From: Lawsonibacter sp.
GTDB taxonomy: Bacteria; Bacillota; Clostridia; Oscillospirales; Oscillospiraceae
NCBI GenBank assembly: GCA_022798855.1
Contig: JAAWNI010000028.1
Coordinates: 1 to 14,363, forward strand
Reading direction: 5' to 3'
DNA length: 14,363 bases
Part shown: positions 1 to 7,128 of the stretch, one piece after another
How the letters are laid out: every line of letters starts with the position of its first letter
How positions within the stretch are numbered: the stretch's first letter is position 1
Notes under the pieces: generated by a model
Told to the model about the DNA's origin: nothing
Database searches by the model: none
What the model saw: only the letters and a program-made list of their open reading frames with translations
Program-made: the position numbers and the translations under genes

Positions 1-61
1 GGGCCTTTAGCCGCCTTGCGGCGTTAAAAAATCTTGAAATCCACAAAGGATTCCTGTGATT

Positions 62-84
62 TTTTGCCTTGCAGGGCGGCAAAA
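62..84 (+). other. Hairpin in the leader of divIVA
   Basis: TTTTGCC (62-68) can pair perfectly with GGCAAAA (78-84) around a 9-base loop. A competing pairing of GCC (66-68) with GGC (75-77) lies inside it. It ends 65 bases before the divIVA start and has no U-tract, so it is not a plain terminator. A second short hairpin, GCCGC-CTT-GCGGC, lies at 10-22. A role in the leader is only a guess. I see no convincing promoter in 1-149, which fits divIVA being transcribed from upstream of the window. Confidence 0.3.
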
Positions 85-149
85 TTCCTCGTCCATCCGA
101 CATTTTCGATTATGAATACAGGTTCTTAAAGATTAGAGGAGGAACGCAT

Positions 150-920
150 ATGCTCACACCCCAGGAAGTCTCTGAGCGGGCCTTTACCAAGGCGTCCTTC
201 GGGGGCTACAACATGGCCCAGGTGGACGAGTTCCTGGACATCCTCACCAGAGATTACTCCGCGCTCTTCAACGAGAACGCAGTGCTGAAAAACAAGATGA
301 AGGTGCTGGTGGACAAGGTGGAGGAGTACCGCTCCACCGAGGACGCCATGCGCAAGGCCCTGATGGCCGCCCAGCGGATGGCCGACGACCTGATCAAGGA
401 AGCGGAGCGGAAGAAGAGCGAAATCCTGCTGAAAACCGAGGCGGAGGTCCAGGCCCGCCGGAACGAGCTGTCCAAGGAACTGGAAGCGGAGGAATTCCGG
501 CTCAAGCAGGCCCAGCAGGCCACCGCCGGCTTTGTGGACAAGGTGCGCTCCCTCCACCTGAAGGAAGCGGAATACCTCTCCCAGCTGGAGGAGCTCTACC
601 CCCCCGAGACGGCGCCCGCTGTGGACCCGGTGGAGGAAAAAGCCGCCGAGATCGACGACAACGTCCAGCGCCTGCTGAACCAGGCCATGCAGGCCGCCAC
701 CGCCGAAAACCTCCGGGCCAAGGCCGCGGAGGAGGCGGGGGAAGCCGACCTGTCGGACACCGCCGAGTTCACCCCCGGCCTTCCCCTGGAGGACGATGAC
801 GATCCCCTCCCCCAGGACGAGGAGGACTACGACGACGAGGACCCCGGCGGTGAGCCCCCCCGCTCCGGCGGCATCGACTTCGGCCAGCTCCAGTTTGGCC
901 GGGACTATGAGATCACCTGA
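150..920 (+). CDS. divIVA: DivIVA-domain cell division / polar scaffold protein
   Basis: 256 residues. DivIVA proteins bind curved membrane at division sites and poles and recruit partners. The first 32 residues carry the family signature (TPQEV, then AF, FGGYN and VDEFLD), which forms the membrane-binding head. Residues about 35-150 are a charged heptad-like coiled coil rich in K, E, A and L. The tail is low complexity and very acidic (D/E run at about 214-232), then Pro/Gly-rich. The start is ATG at 150 because AGAGGAGG (135-142) stands 7 bases before it; the frame stays open upstream to 69, but that start lacks a ribosome site. It is probably the last gene of a division cluster (sepF/ylmH-type genes often precede divIVA), but that part lies outside the window. 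mfd follows after a 290-base gap. Confidence 0.93.
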   Translation: MLTPQEVSERAFTKASFGGYNMAQVDEFLDILTRDYSALFNENAVLKNKMKVLVDKVEEYRSTEDAMRKALMAAQRMADDLIKEAERKKSEILLKTEAEVQARRNELSKELEAEEFRLKQAQQATAGFVDKVRSLHLKEAEYLSQLEELYPPETAPAVDPVEEKAAEIDDNVQRLLNQAMQAATAENLRAKAAEEAGEADLSDTAEFTPGLPLEDDDDPLPQDEEDYDDEDPGGEPPRSGGIDFGQLQFGRDYEIT

Positions 921-923
921 AAA

Positions 924-989
924 AGCCCCCTCCGCCCCAGCGCCCCCACTGGGTTTCCTCCCCCAAAGGGGGGAGGAAACCTGGGGCTT
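924..989. repeat. Long perfect hairpin 3' of divIVA
   Basis: Bases 952-964 and 969-981 are a perfect 13-bp inverted repeat (GGTTTCCTCCCCC) with loop AAAG. Further complementary blocks flank it: GCCCCAG (934-940) can pair with CTGGGGC (981-987), and AAGCCCC (923-929) with GGGGCTT (983-989). It begins just after the divIVA stop but lacks a downstream U-run, so it could be an RNA-stabilising or Rho-type end or a mobile palindromic repeat rather than an intrinsic terminator. Confidence 0.6.
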
Positions 990-1081
990 GCTTGAAAAAT
1001 GCCAATACATGTTTCAGCCATTGCGCAAATTTCTATTTTTCAAACAGCGGCTAAAGTACAGCGCCCCCAGAGTGGGGAGCA

Positions 1082-1099
1082 GTCTGGCCCGGGCCAGAC
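1082..1099. repeat. 18-bp perfect palindrome
   Basis: GTCTGGCCCGGGCCAGAC reads the same on both strands with no central spacer. It lies in the divIVA-mfd gap. A second short palindrome, TTCATT-GT-AATGAA, lies at 1126-1139, and a GGGGC-ATT-GCCCC hairpin (1172-1184) sits just before the mfd ribosome site. With no loop, the 18-mer suits a dimeric protein site better than an RNA hairpin. No regulator can be named. Confidence 0.5.
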
Positions 1100-1210
1100 A
1101 GAGAGGGCCCGCCCTCGCCCCAGCCTTCATTGTAATGAAAATCCACAACACCCCTCCCCCATCCGGGGGCAGGGGCATTGCCCCGTTCTGACGAAAATGA
1201 GGTGTTCCAC

Positions 1211-4200
1211 GTGAAACTGCTCACCGCCGCGCTGAACCGAATCCCAGAATTCCAACAGCTCCTCTCCGCCCTGGAGGGGGGCCGCTCCCCCGCGGCCCTG
1301 TCCGGGGCGGCGGCCATCCACCGGGCCCACATCGCCGCCGGCATCGGCCTGATTGCCCAGCGGCCCGTGGTGGTGGTGTGCGCCGACGAGGGGGAGGGGC
1401 AGAAGCTGGCCCGGGACCTGTCCGCCTTCGCCGGAACGACTGTCCCGGTGCTGGGCCCCCGGGACTTCACCTTCCACAACGCCGCCGCCCTCTCCCGCCA
1501 GTGGGAGCACAGGCGGCTGGCGCTGATGCGGGGGCTGTCCCAAGGGAAATACCCCTTCCTGGTGGCCACGGTGGAGGGCCTTCTCCAGCGGACCATGCCC
1601 CGGGACGCGCTGGAGCGGTGCTGCCGGGAGCTGAGCGTCGGCGGCGTCTGCGATTTGAACCAGCTGGCCGAGGACCTGTCCGCCGCCGGGTACGTCCGGT
1701 GCGGGCAGGTGGAGGGCGTGGGCCAGTTCGCCCTCCGAGGGGGCATTTTGGACGTCTTCTCCCCGGGCATGGACAGCCCCGTCCGGGTGGAGTTCTTCGG
1801 GGACGAGGTGGACGCTATGGGGGTCTTCGACCCCGCCACCCAGCGCCGGACGGAAAATCTGAAATCGGCCGTCCTCCTCCCCGCCGCCGAGGTCCTGCCC
1901 CAGCTGGCCCCCGGCGGGCTCCAGGGGCTGAGCCAGAAGATCGGGAAGCTGGCGGCCAAGGCCCTGGGAAACGGCCATAAGGAGCTGCACAAGACGCTGG
2001 AGCAGGACGGCGAGGCCATCGCCCAGGGCAGGGCCTTCCCCGCCCTGGACCGCTACCTCCCCCTGATCTACCCGGAGCTGGCCGGGGCCGTGGACTTCCT
2101 GCCCCCCGACGCCTGCGTCGTCTTCGACCAGCCCCCACGGGCCGCCGACCGGGCCAGGAGCTACCAGTGGCAGCTGGAGGAGGACGTCAAGGCCCTTCTG
2201 GAACAGGGGGAGCTGGACGGCTCCTGCGGCGGGCTGGCCCTCACCTTCCCCCAGCTCCTCCGGCGGCTGGAGGACTTCCCCGTGGCCTATCTGGACTCCT
2301 TCACCACCGCCAGCTACCCGGAGCCCCCCAAGGCCCTCTTCTCCGTCACCGCCAAGCAGCTGCCCCCCTTCCTGGCCAGCCTGGAGGCGGCGGTGCAGGA
2401 CCTGGCCCACTACCAGAACAGCGGCTTCGCCAGCGTGGTGCTGGTGTCCGGGGAGCAGCGGGCCATCGATCTACAGACCCTCCTCCGGGAGCAGAAAATC
2501 AAATCCGCCGTGGACTTCCAGCTCAGGGAGCTGCCCCAGCCGGGCCAGGTGGTTATCACGGTGGGGGGGCTGTCCAGCGGGCTGGAGTACCCGGAGATCA
2601 AGCTGGCCGTCCTCACCGAGGGGGAGAAGGCCGCCCCCAAAAAGCCCCGGCGGCAGAAGGACGCCACCAACCGGCAGAAGCTGAAATCCTACGCCGACCT
2701 CTCCCCCGGCGACCTGGTGGTCCACGAGCACCACGGGGTGGGCCGGTATGTGGGCATGGTGAAGATGCCGGTGGAGGGCATTGAACAGGACTATGTGAAG
2801 ATCGCCTACGCCGGCACCGACGTGCTCTATGTCCCCGCCACCCAGCTGGACCTGGTGAGCAAGTATATCGGCGGCGGCGAGGACGCCAACGAGACGAAGA
2901 AGCTCAACCGCCTGGGGGGCCAGGAGTGGGAGAAGGCCAAAAAGAAGGCCAAAAGGGCGGTGCAGGACCTGGCCAAGGGGCTTATCCAGCTCTACGCCCA
3001 GCGCCAGCGCCAGCCGGGCTACGCCTTCTCCCCCGACTCCCCCTGGCAGAGGGAGTTTGAGGAGCAGTTTGAGTACACCGAGACGGACGACCAGCTGCGG
3101 TGCATTGGGGAGATCAAGCAGGACATGGAGCGGCCCACCCCCATGGACCGGCTCCTCTGCGGCGACGTGGGCTACGGCAAGACGGAGGTGGCCTTCCGGG
3201 CCATGATGAAGTGCGTGCTGGACGGCAAGCAGACCGCCATCCTGGTGCCCACCACCGTCCTGGCCCGCCAGCACTACCTCACCGCCCTGCGCCGGTTCCA
3301 GAAGTACCCGGTGAATATCGACGTGGTGTCCCGCTTCCGCACCCCCGCCCAGATGAAGGAGACGCTCCGCCGGGTGGAAGCCGGCGAGGTGGACATCCTC
3401 ATCGGCACCCACCGGCTTTTCAACAAGGATGTGCGCTTCAAGGACCTGGGCCTGCTGGTGGTGGACGAGGAGCAGCGGTTCGGGGTGCAGCACAAGGAGA
3501 AGCTGAAGGAAAATTTCAAGCAGGTGGACGTGCTCACCCTGTCCGCCACCCCCATCCCCCGGACGCTGAACATGGCCCTGTCGGGCATCCGGGACATGTC
3601 CACCCTGGAGGAGCCGCCGGCCGACCGCCAGCCGGTGCAGACCTACGTGCTGGAGCACGACTGGAACCTCATCGGCGACGCCATGCGCCGGGAGCTGGAG
3701 CGGGGCGGGCAGGTGTTCTACCTCCACAACCGGGTGGAGACTATTGACCGGACCGCCGCCCGCATCCGGACCCTGCTGGGGGAGGACGCCGCTGTGGGGG
3801 TGGCCCACGGCCGGATGGCCCAGGAAGCCATCGACGACGTGATGGCCCAGATGACCGACGGGGAGCTGAACGTGCTGGTGTGCACCACCATCATCGAGAC
3901 GGGCATCGACCTGCCCAACGTGAACACCCTCATCATGGAGGACGCCGACCGGCTGGGGCTGGCCCAGCTCCACCAGATACGGGGCCGGGTGGGCCGGTCC
4001 AACCGCCGGGCCTTCGCCTACCTCACCTACCGGAGGGGCAAGGTGCTCAGCGAGGTGGCTTCCAAACGGCTGGAAGCCATCCGGGAGTTCGCTGAGTTCG
4101 GCTCCGGCTTCAAGATCGCCATGCGGGACCTGGAGATCCGGGGGGCGGGCAACGTGCTTGGCCCGGAGCAGAGCGGCTTCCTGCTGTCGGTGGGGTACGA

Positions 4201-4711
4201 TATGTATTTGAAGCTGCTGGAGGAGGCCGTCCTCCTGGAGCAGGGCCAGCCCATCCCCACCCGCACCGAGTGCGCCGCCAACCTCAGCGTGTCCGCCTCC
4301 ATCCCGGACAGGTACGTCCCCTCGCCGGAACAGCGGATGGACCTGTACCGCCGCATCGCCCACCTCCAAAACGAGGCGGAAGCCGACGAGTTGGTGGATG
4401 AGCTCATCGACCGCTACGGCGAGCCCCCCAGGCCGGTGAACAATTTGATTTCGGTGGCCCTCCTCCGGGCCGACGCCGCCCAGTGCCGCGTCAGCGACCT
4501 GGCCCAGAGGGACGGCAAGCTGATTTTCACCCTGGACGAGTTCCGGCTGGAGCCCTTCTCCGCCCTGTGCGCCCAGGAGAAATACAGCAAGCGCCTGCTC
4601 CTTATGCCCGGGGAGGCGCCCCGGTTCTCCCTCCGCCTGGCCAAGGGGGAGGACCCCCTCCGGGCCGCCCGGCAGCTGGTGGAGGACTACGCTAAGGCGC
4701 TGGAGATGTAA
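1211..4711 (+). CDS. mfd: Transcription-repair coupling factor Mfd
   Basis: 1166 residues, the usual family length. Mfd removes RNA polymerase stalled at DNA lesions and recruits UvrA for nucleotide excision repair. Domains in order: UvrB-like N-terminal module (about 1-340, with GGILDVFSPG near 177); RNA-polymerase-interacting CarD-like domain beginning with SPGDLVVHEHHGVGRY near 497; SF2 translocase with Walker A GDVGYGKT (651-658, K657), DEEQ box (752-755), SATP (778-781) and motif VI QIRGRVGR (922-929); C-terminal regulatory TRCF domain (about 1030-1090). All catalytic motifs are intact. The start is GTG at 1211 because GAGGTG (1199-1204) lies 6 bases before it and the protein then opens with the family-like MKLL...EFQQLL. 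An in-frame TTG at 1178 has no ribosome site. The prsA-like gene downstream has its own promoter. Confidence 0.97.
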   Translation: MKLLTAALNRIPEFQQLLSALEGGRSPAALSGAAAIHRAHIAAGIGLIAQRPVVVVCADEGEGQKLARDLSAFAGTTVPVLGPRDFTFHNAAALSRQWEHRRLALMRGLSQGKYPFLVATVEGLLQRTMPRDALERCCRELSVGGVCDLNQLAEDLSAAGYVRCGQVEGVGQFALRGGILDVFSPGMDSPVRVEFFGDEVDAMGVFDPATQRRTENLKSAVLLPAAEVLPQLAPGGLQGLSQKIGKLAAKALGNGHKELHKTLEQDGEAIAQGRAFPALDRYLPLIYPELAGAVDFLPPDACVVFDQPPRAADRARSYQWQLEEDVKALLEQGELDGSCGGLALTFPQLLRRLEDFPVAYLDSFTTASYPEPPKALFSVTAKQLPPFLASLEAAVQDLAHYQNSGFASVVLVSGEQRAIDLQTLLREQKIKSAVDFQLRELPQPGQVVITVGGLSSGLEYPEIKLAVLTEGEKAAPKKPRRQKDATNRQKLKSYADLSPGDLVVHEHHGVGRYVGMVKMPVEGIEQDYVKIAYAGTDVLYVPATQLDLVSKYIGGGEDANETKKLNRLGGQEWEKAKKKAKRAVQDLAKGLIQLYAQRQRQPGYAFSPDSPWQREFEEQFEYTETDDQLRCIGEIKQDMERPTPMDRLLCGDVGYGKTEVAFRAMMKCVLDGKQTAILVPTTVLARQHYLTALRRFQKYPVNIDVVSRFRTPAQMKETLRRVEAGEVDILIGTHRLFNKDVRFKDLGLLVVDEEQRFGVQHKEKLKENFKQVDVLTLSATPIPRTLNMALSGIRDMSTLEEPPADRQPVQTYVLEHDWNLIGDAMRRELERGGQVFYLHNRVETIDRTAARIRTLLGEDAAVGVAHGRMAQEAIDDVMAQMTDGELNVLVCTTIIETGIDLPNVNTLIMEDADRLGLAQLHQIRGRVGRSNRRAFAYLTYRRGKVLSEVASKRLEAIREFAEFGSGFKIAMRDLEIRGAGNVLGPEQSGFLLSVGYDMYLKLLEEAVLLEQGQPIPTRTECAANLSVSASIPDRYVPSPEQRMDLYRRIAHLQNEAEADELVDELIDRYGEPPRPVNNLISVALLRADAAQCRVSDLAQRDGKLIFTLDEFRLEPFSALCAQEKYSKRLLLMPGEAPRFSLRLAKGEDPLRAARQLVEDYAKALEM

Positions 4712-4727
4712 AACCCGGCTGTTTTAC

Positions 4728-4790
4728 TCCCTCAGCCACCGCCTGCGGCGGCGGCAGCTCCCTCAAGGAGGGAGCCTTTCCCTGCGGGGG
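4728..4790 (+). repeat. Two-hairpin interspersed repeat, copy 1 (3' end of mfd)
   Basis: Hairpin 1 is CCGCC-TGC-GGCGG (4739-4751). Hairpin 2 is GCTCCCTC-AAG-GAGGGAGC (4757-4775), followed by CTTTCC and CTGCGGG. The same order (CCCTCAG/CCCAG lead, TGC-looped GC hairpin, second hairpin, CCTTTCC, CTGCGGG) recurs at 6573-6637 and, reversed, at 6498-6547. It begins 17 bases after the mfd stop. Hairpin 2 plus CTTT may act as a weak terminator for mfd. A small TAAAAC/GTTTTA stem (4709-4726) precedes it and includes the stop codon. Confidence 0.7.
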
Positions 4791-4839
4791 GACGAAGGGG
4801 TGCCGATCTCCGGAAGGCGGTGGGATGGATTGGGGATAA

Positions 4840-4866
4840 GGCAAGGGCAGAGCCCTTGCCCTACAT
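4840..4866 (+). repeat. REP-like hairpin unit (tail CCCTACAT)
   Basis: GGCAAGGGC (4840-4848), loop AGA, GCCCTTGCC (4852-4860), then CTACAT. It is the same design as the units at 4883-4964, 6372-6476 and 7731-7807: a perfect 8-9-bp GC-rich stem, mostly with a 3-base loop, and a CCTACA tail. Confidence 0.7.
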
Positions 4867-4882
4867 GCGGAAGCGTCCCATT

Positions 4883-4964
4883 ATGTAGGGGCGGCCTGTG
4901 GCCGCCCGCGAAGAAGGATAGCTCTGTCAATTAGAAACGGGCGGCCATAGGCCGCCCCTACATA
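4883..4964. repeat. Head-to-head pair of REP-like hairpins (BIME-like)
   Basis: Two units face each other: GGGCGGCC-TGT-GGCCGCCC (4889-4907) and GGGCGGCC-ATA-GGCCGCCC (4939-4957). The outer ends form a 15-bp terminal inverted repeat, TATGTAGGGGCGGCC (4883-4897 region) against GGCCGCCCCTACATA (4950-4964). About 31 bases of unrelated sequence lie between. The layout matches bacterial interspersed mosaic elements. The rest of the 4712-5003 spacer shows no gene. Confidence 0.75.
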
Positions 4965-5003
4965 AAATCTGCGGAAAGGACATTCCCTCCTCAAGAATCG
5001 GGC

Positions 5004-5032
5004 TTGCCCCCCGCCCGGATTTGTGGTATGAT
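5004..5032 (+). promoter_or_regulatory. SigA-type promoter of the prsA-like gene
   Basis: -35 TTGCCC (5004-5009), exactly 17 bases, then -10 TATGAT (5027-5032) with an extended TG at 5024-5025. Expected start is near 5039, giving a short leader of about 38 bases before the ATG at 5077. Confidence 0.8.
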
Positions 5033-5076
5033 AGGGGCTGTTCATGATTTTCTCAGCAAAGAAAGGAAGCATTTTT

Positions 5077-6288
5077 ATGAAGCATACAAAGCGTTTCGCG
5101 GCGCTGGCCCTGGCCTTGGCGCTGGCCCTGAGCGGCTGCGGAAAGACCCCCGGCGGCGCGCCGGGCAGCTCCTCCGGGTCGGCCAGCGGCTCCGGCTCCG
5201 GGTCGGACAGCTCCGGCGGCTCCTCCCAGGTCATCCCCATGGAGCTGTCCCAGGTCACCGACCCCTATCTGGCCACCTCCGGCTTTGCCGGAGGCGAGGT
5301 GGTGGCCAAGATCAACGGCGATGACATTACCGTCGCCGAGCTCCTCTACTGGCTCAACGCCGCCACCCAGTCCTACCTCGGGCAGTTCTACGGACAGCTC
5401 TCCGTCCCGCCCTGGGAGGCCGACCTGGGCGACGGGGCCACCCTGGCCAGCCAGATGAAGGAGCAGGCGCTGAACACCGCCGTTTTCTACCGCTCCCTGT
5501 ACCAGATGGCCAGCCAGGAGGGCCTGGCCCCTGACAGCTCCGTGGCCAGCGATGTCAACGACGAGTACGCCAGCATGGTGGTCCAGATGGGCAAGGAGGA
5601 GCTGGTGGACCACATGCTCTGGATGCAGCTGACCACCCTGGACCAGCTCATCTATCTGAACCAGTGCTCCGACCTGTACGCCCAGCTCCAGGAGCTCTAC
5701 TACGGCGAGGACAGCGGCAGCTATCCCACCGACGCCGACGTGAACGCCTATCTGGACGAGGGCGGCTATTTCCGGGTCAAGCATATCCTCCTCATGACCA
5801 TCGACCAGGAGACTAACGAGCCCCTCCCCGAGGAGGAGGTCGCCCAAAAGAAGGCCGACGCCGACGGCCTCCTCGCCCAGCTCCGGGCGGCGGAGGACCC
5901 CATTGCCCTGTTTGACCAGCTGATGAAGGAGCACAGCGAGGACGGCGGCCTGGAGTCCAACCCAGACGGCTATATCTTCGACGCCGACGACTCCCTGGTG
6001 GGCGGCTTCCGGGAGGCCACCCTGGCCCTGTCCGTGGGGGAAATCTCCGACGTGGTGGAGACGGATTACGGCTACCACATCATGCTCCGCCTGCCCCTGG
6101 ACCCCGCCGACTACCGCAGCCAGTTCATCAGCCAGCAGATGGACGTCCGGGCCGGACAGTGGAAAGAGGACCACGCCGTGGAGAAGACCGAGCTCTATGA
6201 CAAGGTGGACCCCGCCGCCTTCTGGGACAAGTGTTTGTCCCTCCAGGCCGCCGTCCAGGCGGAGCTCACCGCCAAAAACAACGGGTAA
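5077..6288 (+). CDS. prsA: PrsA-like parvulin-type peptidyl-prolyl isomerase lipoprotein
   Basis: 403 residues. Such lipoproteins help secreted proteins fold on the outer face of the membrane by proline cis-trans isomerisation. Residues 1-21 are a lipoprotein signal: basic KHTKR, an Ala/Leu core and lipobox LSGC with C21 as the lipidated cysteine. Residues about 25-50 are a Gly/Ser-rich linker. An N-terminal helical region (about 65-220) resembles the chaperone arm of PrsA/SurA-type proteins, with INGDDITVAELLYWL. The rotamase domain is at about 231-347 (VKHILL, then GGL, LSVGEIS, TDYGYHIM). The start is ATG 5077 with AAAGGAAG (5062-5069) 7 bases before; an in-frame ATG at 5044 would bury the signal peptide. 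It is a single-gene unit with a promoter at 5004 and a terminator at 6319. The paralogue name is inferred. Confidence 0.9.
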   Translation: MKHTKRFAALALALALALSGCGKTPGGAPGSSSGSASGSGSGSDSSGGSSQVIPMELSQVTDPYLATSGFAGGEVVAKINGDDITVAELLYWLNAATQSYLGQFYGQLSVPPWEADLGDGATLASQMKEQALNTAVFYRSLYQMASQEGLAPDSSVASDVNDEYASMVVQMGKEELVDHMLWMQLTTLDQLIYLNQCSDLYAQLQELYYGEDSGSYPTDADVNAYLDEGGYFRVKHILLMTIDQETNEPLPEEEVAQKKADADGLLAQLRAAEDPIALFDQLMKEHSEDGGLESNPDGYIFDADDSLVGGFREATLALSVGEISDVVETDYGYHIMLRLPLDPADYRSQFISQQMDVRAGQWKEDHAVEKTELYDKVDPAAFWDKCLSLQAAVQAELTAKNNG

Positions 6289-6318
6289 ATCAAAGGCAAT
6301 TAAGCCCAAAATCGAAAG

Positions 6319-6358
6319 GAATCCCGAGGAGATGCGGCCTCTCCGGGATTCTTTTTTT
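6319..6358 (+). terminator. Intrinsic terminator of the prsA-like gene
   Basis: GAATCCC (6319-6325) pairs with GGGATTC (6345-6351). An inner GAGG/CCTC stem can also form, and seven T follow (6352-6358). Confidence 0.9.
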
Positions 6359-6371
6359 GCGAAAAAATGTG

Positions 6372-6476
6372 GGGCAAGGGCAGACCTTGCCCTACATAAT
6401 GTGGCCGTTGCGGTATTCCGCCCGCCGCCCTACAATGGCCCCGGCAGGAAGCGGGCGCACAATGTGCGCCCCTACA
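6372..6476 (+). repeat. Cluster of REP-like hairpin units in direct order
   Basis: GGGCAAGG (6372-6379) pairs with CCTTGCCC (6385-6392), tail CTACATA. GGGCGCAC-AAT-GTGCGCCC (6453-6471) has tail CTACA. Between them a decayed unit ends in CCCTACA (6428-6434). Stem bases differ between units but pairing is kept. Together with the repeats at 6498-6640 these fill most of the 6289-6810 gap; I see no gene in it before 6811. Confidence 0.65.
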
Positions 6477-6497
6477 GGACAGCCCTTGAGAGCACCC

Positions 6498-6547
6498 AAA
6501 GCCCCCCTTGTTAAAGGGGGTGCCCCCGCAGGGGGCGGGGGGATTCC
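6498..6547 (-). repeat. Two-hairpin interspersed repeat, copy 2 (reversed)
   Basis: On the - strand it reads GGAATCCCCC, a GCCCCC-TGC-GGGGGC hairpin (6522-6536), then CCCCCTT-TAAC-AAGGGGG (6503-6520) and GCTTT. It is the reverse partner of the copy starting at 6573; the two GGAATCCCCC ends face each other across 25 bases. Confidence 0.7.
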
Positions 6548-6572
6548 GACATGCAAGGCGGCTCTATATTAT

Positions 6573-6640
6573 GGAATCCCCCAGTCACCGCCTGCGGCGG
6601 TGCCAGCCCCCTTTAACAAGGGGGCCTTTCCTCTGCGGGA
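6573..6640 (+). repeat. Two-hairpin interspersed repeat, copy 3
   Basis: GGAATCCCCC lead, hairpin CACCGCC-TGC-GGCGGTG (6586-6602), hairpin GCCCCCTT-TAAC-AAGGGGGC (6606-6625), then CTTTCC and CTGCGGG. It is the best-preserved copy in the window and matches copy 1 downstream of mfd. Confidence 0.75.
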
Positions 6641-6760
6641 GATGACAGCTTTTCTACGATTTGTTGCGCTCATGATAGCGCATCACCGCAGGATACGCAA
6701 GAAAAATTTTTTCAAAAAATCAAGTTGTAACGTATACATTCCAATCTTACGAAAATAAAC

Positions 6761-6769
6761 TGATATAAT
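6761..6769 (+). promoter_or_regulatory. Extended -10 promoter of the small AT-rich gene
   Basis: TGATATAAT is a perfect extended -10 (TG-n-TATAAT). The best -35 guess is TTCCAA (6739-6744) with a long 19-base spacer, so the extended element probably carries the promoter. Start is expected near 6776, 35 bases before the ATG at 6811. Confidence 0.65.
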
Positions 6770-6810
6770 TGACCCACATTTTGTTAATACAAACGGAGGT
6801 CAAGGTACTT

Positions 6811-7128
6811 ATGGACAGACAGGAAGAATTGATTCAGAAGCTAAAGAATGAAATCCGCACGCTGTCCTTTGAAAAGCGGCGTATCATCTTTTGGCTCATA
6901 TCCCACATAGCCTTTTTGGACCTGATTGACGAGGGAAAAATATTATCGGAGGAGGAGCTGGAAATCTGGATGGAGAAGGCAAAGAGGGAGAAAGACGATT
7001 CTCTGTCGGCGATGGTCATATACAAACGGCTCAAAGATGAAAAACGGACCGAAAAACAAAAAATCCCCCTTGACAGGGGCGGAGAACTGGCATACAATAG
7101 TGACTCACAAAGCGAAGACAGGGAATAG
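6811..7128 (+). CDS. Small hypothetical protein, helical and charged
   Basis: 105 residues, not recognised. The first 100 residues are rich in K, E, R, L and I and look wholly helical (EELIQKLKNEI, then a hydrophobic stretch FWLISHIAFLDLI at about 31-43, then EEELEIWMEKAKREK). The hydrophobic stretch contains His and Asp and is more like a buried helix than a membrane span. Start ATG 6811 with GGAGG at 6795-6799, 11 bases before, a loose fit. The coding sequence is clearly AT-richer than its neighbours (AAA, ATA and TTT codons are common), which suggests acquisition from elsewhere. The last 20 codons overlap the promoter of the T-box transcript and may be poorly constrained. It could be a small regulator or antitoxin-like protein, but nothing in the sequence proves that. 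Confidence 0.6.
   Translation: MDRQEELIQKLKNEIRTLSFEKRRIIFWLISHIAFLDLIDEGKILSEEELEIWMEKAKREKDDSLSAMVIYKRLKDEKRTEKQKIPLDRGGELAYNSDSQSEDRE
7070..7098 (+). promoter_or_regulatory. Promoter of the T-box / glycyl-tRNA synthetase transcript
   Basis: -35 TTGACA (7070-7075), 17 bases, -10 TACAAT (7093-7098), close to consensus. It lies inside the 3' end of the preceding small gene. Start is expected near 7105, just before the T-box stem I sequence. Confidence 0.85.

Noticed and set aside
1..27. Frame 1 reads GPLAALRR then TAA, possibly the tail of an upstream gene.
   Set aside because: Eight codons are too few to support a gene, and the stretch also forms a hairpin.
1178..1210. TTG start for mfd at 1178.
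   Set aside because: No ribosome site precedes it, and it lies in a GGGGC/GCCCC hairpin; GTG at 1211 has GAGGTG at proper distance and restores the family N-terminus.
2471..4369. A 632-codon open frame on the - strand inside mfd (similar ones opposite divIVA, prsA, glyQS, the M23 gene and typA).
   Set aside because: They mirror GC-rich codons of the true genes, have Gly/Leu/Val/His-rich nonsense composition and show no motifs or ribosome sites.
4840..4964. Possible CRISPR array (repeated hairpins).
   Set aside because: Units alternate in orientation, stems vary and there are no regular spacers or cas genes.
6231..6758. Open frame of 175 codons across the prsA terminator and repeats.
   Set aside because: It runs through a terminator and several hairpin repeats, has no ribosome site and gives a low-complexity product.
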